Source of the DNA: Flavobacterium sp. xlx-214
GTDB taxonomy: Bacteria > Bacteroidota > Bacteroidia > Flavobacteriales > Flavobacteriaceae
Direction: 5' to 3'
Assembly (NCBI RefSeq): GCF_013874595.1
Contig: NZ_CP059431.1
Coordinates: 496,001 to 560,000 of the forward strand
Length of the DNA stretch: 64,000 nucleotides
Shown here piece by piece: positions 1 through 8,400 of the stretch (within the stretch, counting starts at the first letter, position 1; each line of letters starts with the position of its first letter). Position numbers and translations under genes: made by a program. Below the pieces are notes generated by a model that saw only the letters and a program-made list of their open reading frames with translations, was not told where the DNA came from and searched no databases.

Positions 1-99
1 CATATCGTGAAATTGTTTAGGAAACTCAGGTGTACTTACTGGCCAAAAGCGCGATCCTACACCGCCTGCCATAATTATTGCATAGTAATTTTTATTCAT
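1..99 (-). CDS. manC: Mannose-1-phosphate guanylyltransferase, N-terminal 33 residues (partial)
   Basis: The gene starts at the ATG at 97-99 on the minus strand and runs off the left edge of the window. The 33 visible residues include MAGGVGSRFWPVS, the nucleotide-binding signature of sugar-phosphate nucleotidylyltransferases; the SRFWPVS form is typical of GDP-mannose pyrophosphorylases. Such enzymes make GDP-mannose from mannose-1-phosphate and GTP for glycan and surface polysaccharide synthesis in the cytoplasm. It follows the SprT-like gene with a gap of two bases, so it is probably the last visible gene of the M28-SDR-SprT operon. Only the N-terminus is seen, so another sugar nucleotidyltransferase is possible. 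Confidence 0.8.
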   Translation of the reverse strand, partial: MNKNYYAIIMAGGVGSRFWPVSTPEFPKQFHDM

Positions 100-101
100 T
101 T

Positions 102-704
102 TTATTTTACATTCACCAATTCAACTTCTGCATTGGGCTTAAACAAATATACTTTATTGGTACTTATTTCCAAACATTCAAACAGTTTTACACGCAATTT
201 TCCTTTTTTAAAAACACGCCCATCTTTCATTCTAAAAAAACTTCCTTGTGGAATTTCATCTACAAAAACATTTTGGTTGGGTGCATCAAACTTTTTCAGT
301 GTCATTGCTAAAATAGCATCGGTATCACTACTTGCTGATGGATTTTTAAAATGATTTGCTACCACTGGCAACACTTCATTTGGAAAAATAGAAGGATTGA
401 TAAACGGTAACATCAACAACCGAAAAGTTTGCTTCCACTCTATTCCGTGCGGTTTTATATTTCGTCCAAATTTTTGAAAAGCAACCAAATGCGCAATTTC
501 ATGAATGGTTGTAATTAAGAATCGATACTTATTTAAATTAGCATTCACCGTAATGGCATGGCTACCATCTTGATTTTTTCTATAATCGCCATGACGTGTA
601 GTACGTTCGTTTACTATTTTTAAATGCACCTGATGCGTTTTAATTAATTCGTAAACAATTGCAACCGCGTGTTCGGGAAGGTATTTAAATAAAATATCTT
701 TCAA
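102..704 (-). CDS. SprT-like zinc metalloprotease-domain protein
   Basis: A protein of 200 residues with the zinc-metalloprotease motif HEIAH at residues 68-72 and a further histidine at residue 86 (HGIEW), the arrangement seen in the SprT/Spartan family. It has no signal peptide and should be cytoplasmic. SprT-like domains in eukaryotic Spartan cut DNA-protein crosslinks; the role of the bacterial proteins is not settled. It starts three bases after the stop of the SDR gene, so it is probably co-transcribed with it. The family call is firm and the function is inferred. Confidence 0.85.
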   Translation of the reverse strand: MKDILFKYLPEHAVAIVYELIKTHQVHLKIVNERTTRHGDYRKNQDGSHAITVNANLNKYRFLITTIHEIAHLVAFQKFGRNIKPHGIEWKQTFRLLMLPFINPSIFPNEVLPVVANHFKNPSASSDTDAILAMTLKKFDAPNQNVFVDEIPQGSFFRMKDGRVFKKGKLRVKLFECLEISTNKVYLFKPNAEVELVNVK

Positions 705-707
705 TTT

Positions 708-1385
708 TTAAGGAGTTGATGAAGAAACTTGGATGATTTTTCCGTTAAAATACTTATTGCCATTTAAAGCAAAATCGGTAATATAAGTTGCCATTTCTTC
801 TGGATTAATAGGCGCTTGATACCCAGGAAAAGCTTCTTCTAACATTTCTGTTTGTACTGCGCCTAAAGCCAAAACATTAAACGCAACACCTTGTTCTTTG
901 TATTCTTCGGCCAACAACTCACTTAATGTAATTACAGCACCTTTACTTGAACTATAAGCTGCTAAACCAGGAAATTTTAAACTGCCTTGAATGCCACCCA
1001 TACTGCTTATGGTAATTACATGACTATTTTTAGGCATTAAGGGTAAAACTGCTTGGTTTAAAGCCGCTACACCAAAAACGTTTACTTTATAAACATATTC
1101 AAATTCTGCAGTAGAAATTTCAGCAAAAGGCTTGTTTACAATAGCGCCGGCATTGTGAATTACAACATCTATTTTTTGAAAAGTATGTGCAATGTTTTTA
1201 GAAAAGTTGGCTACTTCTGTTGCATTAGATAAATCAACCGAGTAATAATAAATATTTTTGAATTTCTTAAAATCTGTATTTTCTTTACGGGAAATAGCAA
1301 TTACATTATGACCTTGTGTTGCCAATTGCATAACCATTTCGGCACCAATACCACGACTTGTACCTGTTATAATGATGTTTTTCAT
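708..1385 (-). CDS. SDR-family NAD(P)-dependent oxidoreductase
   Basis: A 225-residue classical short-chain dehydrogenase/reductase. Visible motifs are the Rossmann glycine motif TGTSRGIG (residues 7-14), NAG (78-80), the catalytic serine around 127-128, and YSSSK with Tyr144 and Lys148. It has no signal peptide and acts in the cytoplasm with NAD(H) or NADP(H); the substrate cannot be read from the sequence. Its ATG overlaps the stop of the preceding M28 peptidase gene by one base (TAATG), a sign of translational coupling within an operon. Confidence 0.9.
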   Translation of the reverse strand: MKNIIITGTSRGIGAEMVMQLATQGHNVIAISRKENTDFKKFKNIYYYSVDLSNATEVANFSKNIAHTFQKIDVVIHNAGAIVNKPFAEISTAEFEYVYKVNVFGVAALNQAVLPLMPKNSHVITISSMGGIQGSLKFPGLAAYSSSKGAVITLSELLAEEYKEQGVAFNVLALGAVQTEMLEEAFPGYQAPINPEEMATYITDFALNGNKYFNGKIIQVSSSTP

Positions 1386-2365
1386 TACTTTTTAACTTCT
1401 TGATTATTCATTTTAATTTCCTGAGTATCTGCATTGATCATTTTAGTTACTACAGGCAACATTTTATTGGCTAGTTTGGTCATAAACTGTGTATCCATTT
1501 CTTGAAACTCATCTTTTGGATGATGATAATAGTTGAAGTTAGAAAAATCGAACGCAGAAATAGTGTGCGAAGGAATACCAAATTGCTCGTAGAAAGGATA
1601 GTTATCAGATGCCTTAAAAAGATTGTATTTTTCTGCCATTTCTGATTTTCCTACTAAAGTACTTTCTGCATACTCATTAAGTTTTGTAGCCATATTAGAA
1701 AAATCGTACCCTGTAATAAACATATCATAATCATAATTCATTGGCACACCTAACATTTCAAAATTAAGTAAAGTGTATACGTTTACACCTTTCTCTTTTA
1801 ACTTTTTTGCTAAATGATACGATCCTAATAAACCTTTTTCTTCTGCTGAAAAATACACAATTAAAACCGAACGTTTGTTTGTCTTAAAGGTGCCTAAGTA
1901 TTTCGCAATTTCAGACAAAACGGTTGTTCCCGATGCATTATCATTGGCACCGTTATTAATTTTATCTTCTCCTTTAGCTTCAGGCGTAATACCAATATGA
2001 TCGTAATGTGCACCTAAAATAACAACTTCATTTTTCAGCTTTTTATCATTTCCTTCAATATACCCTACCACATTGTAAGATATCGTTTTATAATTGGTCA
2101 AGGTATCTCGATACGATGAAAAATACGGCTTTATACCATTTTGTTTTAATTGATTTTCTAAGTAAACCGCCGCTTTTTCAATTCCTTTACTACCACTATC
2201 ACGCCCTTCTAACTCGTCAGACGATAAATACTTCAATGTTTCAGCTACATTAGCTTCACTTACTTCGTAAACAGTTTCTAATTGAGGAGGAATAGGATCA
2301 ATAACTTTTGAAGTTGTTTTACATCCAACCAACGCTAATAAGGCTAAGCCTAAAATTTTCTTCAT
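1385..2365 (-). CDS. M28-family zinc peptidase, lipoprotein
   Basis: A 326-residue peptidase with a lipoprotein signal (lipobox LVGC, Cys15), so it is probably anchored in the cell envelope. The M28 di-zinc ligands can be followed: His120 in GAHYDH, Asp142 in NDNASG, Glu175/Glu176 in SAEEKG, Glu203, and a histidine in YYHHPKDE near 281-282. M28 enzymes are mostly aminopeptidases or cyclotransferases that take residues off peptides; here it probably helps degrade peptides at the envelope. It is the first gene of an operon with the SDR and SprT-like genes. A promoter-like box (2383-2390) lies just upstream, inside the trailing arm of the pdh terminator region. Confidence 0.88.
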   Translation of the reverse strand: MKKILGLALLALVGCKTTSKVIDPIPPQLETVYEVSEANVAETLKYLSSDELEGRDSGSKGIEKAAVYLENQLKQNGIKPYFSSYRDTLTNYKTISYNVVGYIEGNDKKLKNEVVILGAHYDHIGITPEAKGEDKINNGANDNASGTTVLSEIAKYLGTFKTNKRSVLIVYFSAEEKGLLGSYHLAKKLKEKGVNVYTLLNFEMLGVPMNYDYDMFITGYDFSNMATKLNEYAESTLVGKSEMAEKYNLFKASDNYPFYEQFGIPSHTISAFDFSNFNYYHHPKDEFQEMDTQFMTKLANKMLPVVTKMINADTQEIKMNNQEVKK

Positions 2366-2382
2366 TTCAAAAAGGTTTTATA

Positions 2383-2390
2383 CAAAGGTA
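2383..2390 (-). promoter_or_regulatory. -7 box of M28 operon promoter
   Basis: On the minus strand the box reads TACCTTTG, a full match to the Bacteroidota -7 consensus TAnnTTTG. It lies 17 bases before the M28 start codon, which gives a very short leader. The -33 region would fall inside the terminator hairpin of the upstream pdh operon and has no well-placed TTG. Confidence 0.5.
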
Positions 2391-2396
2391 ACAAAA

Positions 2397-2425
2397 AACC
2401 CGTCTTGAAAAATTCAAAACGGGTT
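2397..2425 (-). terminator. Rho-independent terminator of pdhA-pdhC
   Basis: On the minus strand an AACCCGT/ACGGGTT stem, extended inward by a TTGAA/TTCAA pairing, is followed by a run of six T. It lies 24 bases after the pdhC stop. Confidence 0.85.
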
Positions 2426-2448
2426 GTTGTATGTAAATCAAAAATCAA

Positions 2449-4095
2449 TTATGCTAACATAGTTACTGGATTTTCGATAAAATGTTTTAATGTTTGTAAG
2501 AATGCAGCTCCGGTAGCACCATCAACTGTTCTATGATCGCAAGCTAATGTTACTTTCATAGTGTTACCTACTACAATTTGACCGTTTTTAACCACAGGTT
2601 TTTCAATAATGGCACCTACTGATAAAATAGCCGAATTTGGTTGATTGATGATTGATGTAAACTCTTCGATACCAAACATACCTAAGTTAGAAACGGTGAA
2701 AGTAGATCCTTCCATTTCTTTAGGCTGTAACTTTTTATTGCGTGCTTTACCAGCCAAATCTTTAACTGCAGCACCAATTTGAGTTAAACTTAATAAATCG
2801 GTATGATTAACAACTGGCACTACCAATCCATCTTCCACAGCAACAGCCACCCCAACATTTACATGATGATTAATAATGGTTGCAGCATCGGTCCAAGATG
2901 AATTTACTTGTGGATGTTTTTTCAACGCCATAGCACATGCTTTTACCACCATATCATTAAACGATACTTTGGTTTCTGGCAACGAATTAATTAACGTACG
3001 CGATTCCATAGCATTATCCATGTTAATTTCGATTGTTAAATAATAATGTGGCGCTGTGAATTTAGATTCTGCCAAACGACGTGCAATTGTTTTACGCATT
3101 TGAGAGTTTTTCACTTCTTCTGAACGAACCTCACCTGCTGTTACAAATGTTTGAACTGCTGCTTTTGGCGCAACCTCTTGCTTAGTTTCAGTAACTGTAG
3201 TAGATGTTTGAGCACTTGGTGTAAAACTTTCTACATCGCCTTTTACAATGCGTCCGTTTTCACCTGAACCTTTTACTTGCGATAAGTCAATACCTTTATC
3301 TTGCGCAATTTTCTTAGCCAATGGCGAAGCAAAAATACGATCTCCGCTTACAGAAGTAATTTCAACTGGTTTTTCAGCTTCTGCTTTCGGCATTTCTTTT
3401 ACTTCCGTAACAGTTTTATTAGCCGTAGGCGCAACTTTACCCGAAATAATTCCAGAAACATCAATTCCTGCAGGACCAACAATAGCTAACACACTATCAA
3501 CTGGTGCTGATTCACCTTCTTGAATTCCAATATGCAATAACGTTCCAGAATAAAACGATTCAAACTCCATTGTAGCTTTATCGGTTTCAATTTCAGCTAA
3601 AATATCTCCTTCTGAAATTTTATCTCCTACTTTTTTCAACCAAGTAGCTACTGTACCTTCCGTCATCGTATCACTTAAACGAGGCATTGTAATTACCTCA
3701 ACACCAGCAGGAATAGAAGTTTGTTGTGTTGCTGCAACAGTAACATCACTTTCTTGATCATTTGACAAAGTTGACTCTTTTGGAGCTTCTTCTTTTACTT
3801 CAGTATTTGAAGTGGTAGTGTTTGGTTTTCCACTTAATAAAGCAGAAAAATCTTCACCTTCTTTACCGATAATTGCCAAAACGCTATCAACTGGTGCAGT
3901 TTCGCCCTCTTGAATACCAATATACAATAAGGTTCCAGCGTTAAACGACTCGAACTCCATAGTTGCTTTATCAGTCTCAATTTCAGCTAAAATATCACCT
4001 TCAGATACTTTATCGCCCACTTTTTTTAACCAAGTTGCTACGGTACCTTCTGTCATGGTATCGCTTAAACGAGGCATTGTAATAATTTCTGCCAT
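2449..4095 (-). CDS. pdhC: Pyruvate dehydrogenase complex E2, dihydrolipoyl acetyltransferase with two lipoyl domains
   Basis: A 548-residue E2 subunit that transfers the acetyl group from lipoamide to CoA. In order it has a lipoyl domain (about 1-78) with the modified lysine in ETDKATMEF, a linker, a second nearly identical lipoyl domain (about 131-208), a further linker, a peripheral-subunit-binding domain (about 253-290, FASPLAKKIAQ...VKGSGENGRI), and the catalytic domain with His521 and Asp525 in HRTVDG. It follows pdhA with a three-base gap and ends at a strong terminator. The E1-beta gene is not next to it. The two lipoyl domains match at about nine residues in ten by eye, which suggests recent duplication or gene conversion. 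Confidence 0.95.
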   Translation of the reverse strand: MAEIITMPRLSDTMTEGTVATWLKKVGDKVSEGDILAEIETDKATMEFESFNAGTLLYIGIQEGETAPVDSVLAIIGKEGEDFSALLSGKPNTTTSNTEVKEEAPKESTLSNDQESDVTVAATQQTSIPAGVEVITMPRLSDTMTEGTVATWLKKVGDKISEGDILAEIETDKATMEFESFYSGTLLHIGIQEGESAPVDSVLAIVGPAGIDVSGIISGKVAPTANKTVTEVKEMPKAEAEKPVEITSVSGDRIFASPLAKKIAQDKGIDLSQVKGSGENGRIVKGDVESFTPSAQTSTTVTETKQEVAPKAAVQTFVTAGEVRSEEVKNSQMRKTIARRLAESKFTAPHYYLTIEINMDNAMESRTLINSLPETKVSFNDMVVKACAMALKKHPQVNSSWTDAATIINHHVNVGVAVAVEDGLVVPVVNHTDLLSLTQIGAAVKDLAGKARNKKLQPKEMEGSTFTVSNLGMFGIEEFTSIINQPNSAILSVGAIIEKPVVKNGQIVVGNTMKVTLACDHRTVDGATGAAFLQTLKHFIENPVTMLA

Positions 4096-4098
4096 GAC

Positions 4099-5097
4099 TT
4101 ATAATTTATGTGAAAGGAAAGGATAATTTTCTTGATCGTAAACCACATCATACATCACATTGGTTTCTGGGTATGGTGATTCTTCAGCGAATTTCTCGCA
4201 TTCAGCAACTAAATCGCGAACTCGATTATCAATTGTTTCGATTTCTTCCTCAGTTGCCCAATTATTTTCCTTAATTACATCCAACACTTGTGTAATTGGA
4301 TCTATTTTTTTGTATTCTTCTACCTCTTCTTTTGTACGATAATGTTGTGCATCAGACATAGAATGTCCACGGTAACGATACGTTTTAATTTCTAAAAAGG
4401 TTGGCCCTTCACCTCTACGAGCACGCTCTATTGCATCGTACATTGCTTCTGCTACCTTAACAGGGTTCATACCGTCTACAGCATAAGAAGGCATTTCATA
4501 ACCTAAACCTAATTTCCAAACATCGGTATGATTTGCAGTACGCTCAACCGAAGTTCCCATAGCGTAACCATTATTTTCACAAACAAAAACCACAGGTAAT
4601 TTCCATAACATAGCCATATTAAAAGCCTCATGTAAAGATCCTTGACGTGCAGCACCATCACCGAAATAGGTTAAAGATACGCCACCTGTTTCTAAGTATT
4701 TTTCAGCAAAAGCCATTCCTGCACCAACAGGAATTTGTGCTCCTACAATTCCATGGCCTCCATAAAAACCATGCTCTTTAGAAAAGATATGCATAGAACC
4801 ACCTAAACCTTGTGATGTTCCTGTTGCTTTTCCGAGCAATTCAGCCATGATTTTTTTTGGATCAACACCCATACCAATTGGCTGTACGTGATTACGGTAT
4901 GCTGTAATCATTTTGTCTTTTGATAAATCCATAGCGTGTAAAGCACCTGCTAATACAGCTTCCTGACCATTATATAAATGTAAGAATCCTCTTACTTTTT
5001 GTTGAATATACAAAGCAGCAAGTTTATCTTCAAACTTACGCCAAAACAGCATGTCTTCATACCATTTTAAATATACTTCTTTCGTAATTTCTTTCAT
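4099..5097 (-). CDS. pdhA: Pyruvate dehydrogenase E1 component, alpha subunit
   Basis: The alpha subunit of the thiamine-diphosphate-dependent E1 decarboxylase (332 residues from the chosen start). The ThDP signature runs from GDGAARQG through ENNGYAMGT, and the phosphorylation-loop-like RYRGHSMSD segment typical of E1-alpha is present. The open frame extends 17 codons upstream, but I chose the internal ATG at 5095-5097 (MKEITKEVYLKWYEDM) because homologues begin this way and because the promoter at 5146-5174 would otherwise overlap the coding region. It is the first gene of pdhA-pdhC; E1-beta must be encoded elsewhere. Confidence 0.93.
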   Translation of the reverse strand: MKEITKEVYLKWYEDMLFWRKFEDKLAALYIQQKVRGFLHLYNGQEAVLAGALHAMDLSKDKMITAYRNHVQPIGMGVDPKKIMAELLGKATGTSQGLGGSMHIFSKEHGFYGGHGIVGAQIPVGAGMAFAEKYLETGGVSLTYFGDGAARQGSLHEAFNMAMLWKLPVVFVCENNGYAMGTSVERTANHTDVWKLGLGYEMPSYAVDGMNPVKVAEAMYDAIERARRGEGPTFLEIKTYRYRGHSMSDAQHYRTKEEVEEYKKIDPITQVLDVIKENNWATEEEIETIDNRVRDLVAECEKFAEESPYPETNVMYDVVYDQENYPFLSHKL

Positions 5098-5145
5098 AAA
5101 ATAGGATTGAAATAAAAACTGTAATTTGTTTACAGGGTTTATAAG

Positions 5146-5174
5146 CAAAAATAAGACATCGCTTGTAGAACAAA
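5146..5174 (-). promoter_or_regulatory. Promoter of pdhA-pdhC
   Basis: On the minus strand TTTG, a 17-base spacer and TATTTTTG match the Bacteroidota housekeeping promoter at both boxes. Transcription would start near 5140, about 40 bases before the chosen pdhA start codon. Confidence 0.72.
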
Positions 5175-5227
5175 AAATAAATTATATTATTTTTAGTTAA
5201 AGTTGGAAATTAATTTTAGAAAATGAA

Positions 5228-5250
5228 AAAGTCCTAATAAATAGGACTTT
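5228..5250 (-). terminator. Hairpin with T tract upstream of pdhA
   Basis: A nine-base perfect stem (AAAGTCCTA/TAGGACTTT) with a five-base loop. On the minus strand it ends in a five-T run and is probably a second, back-up terminator for the T9SS gene that ends at 5413. Confidence 0.6.
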
Positions 5251-5360
5251 CACACACACTGAAATGAATCAAAAAATTTCATGATCTTTCATTGATGCAA
5301 ATAACGTATTTAACAACAGAAAACACTTTAAATTAATATTGCTTTAATGTTATGAAATAA

Positions 5361-5392
5361 AAAAAGGGGGCTGTTTAAATAGCTCCCTTTTT
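5361..5392 (-). terminator. Terminator of T9SS protein 1
   Basis: A 12-base stem (A-rich arm, GGGGGCT paired with AGCTCCC through one wobble pair) around an eight-base loop. On the minus strand it ends in a T run, 20 bases after the stop codon. Confidence 0.85.
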
Positions 5393-5412
5393 TATAATAA
5401 TATTTATTTGTT

Positions 5413-8400
5413 TTAACGTTTCACAATTTTCACGAACTGTGATCCTGTTTGAGTAAATACTTTTACCATATAAGTTCCTGCAGATAATTGAGAAATATTT
5501 AATTTCACTTCATTTGCATCAAACTTCTGAGTTTTTACTTTCTTACCTAAAACATCATACACTTCAATAGACTGAATTGTTTCTTTGTATGAAACTGTTA
5601 ATTCAGAATCTACTGGGTTTGGATAATATTTTAAAGATGCTAAATCTAAATCATTAACACCTAAAGTAATTGTTACAGTAACCGCAATAGGTAAACTTGC
5701 ACAACCATTTGTTGTAATAAGCACTCCGTAATATGTTTTACCATCTTGTAATGGAGTGTATATAGGTAATTGATTTTGATTATTTACAGCATCATTATAA
5801 GAAGCAAACCAAATAACATTAGTCTCATTTGTTTTCAACTCTTTAACTTCAGCATAATTTACAAATGTCTGATTTGTATTTCCAGTTGGTGCTAATGGTC
5901 TAGGCGTAACAGTTATCTGAACTGCAGCCTTAGCAGTTTCACATCCTGTCTCAACTTTAGATACATAATAAGTACCTGTTTTAACTACATCATTTTGATT
6001 CATTTCAACAGTTGCAAAAGATGTTGCATACACTTTATAGCTTACTCCTGGCATAGAAGCAAAAGGTATAGAAGATACTGTAGCATCACCACATATACTA
6101 ATAGGATTAATAACTGGTGCGTTAACACTTAACAATCTAACACTAACTGCCTTTCTAGGTGAATCACATTCTCCAATAGATTGTCCTACATAATAGGTAC
6201 CACTAGTTAAAGGTGTTGAATTAGCTAAAGGTGTATCTGATGTACTAAAACTATACCAATTAGGAGTTGCTCCATTAACAATTCCTGATGCTAATAAATC
6301 TCCAACAGTTGCGCTACCACAAAAAGTTTGAATTGTAGCTGCTGTAGGCATTGTTAAATTTTGAACTGTAGAAACATTTACAGCTGTACGTGTTGACTCA
6401 CAACCGCCTACAACTTGAGAGATATAGTACACCCCAGTATTCAGCACAGTAGTTGATGGTAAAGAGTTTGCATCATTAATATTTTGATACCATTTACCTG
6501 TAGCTCCTGTAGTTGTTGGCAATTTAATATCTGCTATTGTAGAAATACCACAAATATACACATCATTAATTGCAATAGCATTTGGCTTAACACCTACTAC
6601 AACACTAACTTTCAATCTTGAGCTTGAAAAACAAATTCCGTTATCAAATTCTCCATAATAATCTCCACTTGCAATTGGTGTTGTTCCACTTATTTGTGAA
6701 CCTCCAGTAGGTGTTGAATACCATTTTATTTGAAAACCAGAGACAGCATTAACCTGTAAATCATTAACAGTTGAACTAGTACAAAAAACTTGAGATTGTG
6801 ATCCTGTAGGCACTGGTGCATTTGGACTAATTACAACTGTAAAAGCAACACGATTTGACTTACAGCCAGATATTAATTGCTCTACATAATAAACACCTGA
6901 TGTTGTTATTTGAGTAATTGGGACATTAGAAGTAGGACTATCAAAATAGCTAAGAACACCATCTGGATTCTTAACAAAATTTGTATTTGCTACATTAACA
7001 ATTCCACAATTATTGATATCATGAACAACTGGAGACTCTTTTAAACCTATAGTTACATTAAAATCTTTACTAGCCTTACATCCATGCTCGCTAGTTAACT
7101 CTACTTTATAAGGTACATTCAAGCTATTTGAAGTACCTTTCAAATATAATGTTCCTGCATTTACAAGACCATCATATGGCACAGTAGCATTTTGATCATA
7201 ATATAAATTAGCAACAGGAGTCCAAGTAACTGTATTTTTATTTATTGGAGTTAATCTTACATTATCAATATACCAACCTGTATATTGAGTATTTCCATCA
7301 GCCCCAATTCTGAATCTTACTTTAAAAGTACCTGTACCTGTAAATTCGCTTGCAGGAACAACAAGTTTTTCACTTTTCCAAGCAGTATTTGTAGGTATAG
7401 TACTTTGTCCAAATCCATTCCAATCAGCATAAGATGTCTTAGTAAAAAACATACCTTGAAATCCAGTTTGTCCAACAGGCATTGGTAAAGTAGTACTTGC
7501 GCCACCAGTATAATCAGCAATAGCAAAAGGTTTCCAAGTTGCTCCATTATCTATAGAGTATTCAACATAACCATAATCCATAACAGAAGTACTATTTGCT
7601 TGTAAAACAGCAATATGATCAAACTCAACTACTATAGATTTTGCGTTCATCATATTAATACTAGTTGCAAAGTTAACAGTTGCGTTAGTTTGAGCACTAT
7701 GGGTAACTTTTAAACTTCCATTTCCTTCCGAGAACAAACTTGTTTCATTTACTATTGCATCTCCAGCATTTCCATTTGCAATACTCACTCCATTCATGTT
7801 TCCATTAAAAGAATGCTGAATTGGCTTCTCATTAGTAAAATTATCTACTTTTAATTCTTGAATATCGTTAAAACACAAAGTGTAATCATTTTGTAATTGC
7901 AACATTTGTGGAGTTGGATTTATTTCAACAGTAACATCTTGAGTAAGAACACACTGTTCACCTCCAGTATTTGAAGCTTTTAAAGTATAGCTAATGTTTT
8001 TTGTTGGGCTAAAAGTCCAACCTATATTTTGATCACCTACAATTGCATTATCTGGATGATCAGGATGCGTTTTATCATTAAAAGCAGGATCATTTGTATC
8101 AGTTATACTCCATTCATAAGTGTCATATAAATTTGCACCTGTTAAAGCATAAATAGTTTGATTAGGAGATCCTACACAATTATTCACAGTATTTGAAGAC
8201 AGGATTAAATCTGGCGCATCTTTATACGTAACATTTACTGTCTTTACCTCTCCAAAACAACCATCTAAAATATCAAAATATCCATTCATTCTAATTACAC
8301 TTCTGGTTCCTGTAGCAACATCATACATTAAATTTAAACTATTTGTTGCATGCCCTGAATAAAGAGCTCTATTTGACCCTGTTGAAGTAAATGTAGTTGC

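Larger units (their letters stand above)
5098..5412. other. Intergenic region between T9SS protein 1 and pdhA
   Basis: These 315 bases contain no convincing gene. They hold the terminator hairpin of the upstream T9SS gene (5361-5392), a second hairpin (5228-5250) and the pdhA promoter (5146-5174). The AT-rich stretch 5251-5360 shows nothing further that I can name. Confidence 0.7.

Noticed and set aside
5098..5148. Longer pdhA start, 17 codons upstream
   Set aside because: The extra residues do not resemble E1-alpha and would overlap the promoter box at 5146-5174.
5670..7040. Repeat array in the T9SS genes as a CRISPR or DNA satellite
   Set aside because: The periodicity is about 80 codons and lies at protein level; the DNA copies have diverged, and there are no short direct repeats with spacers.
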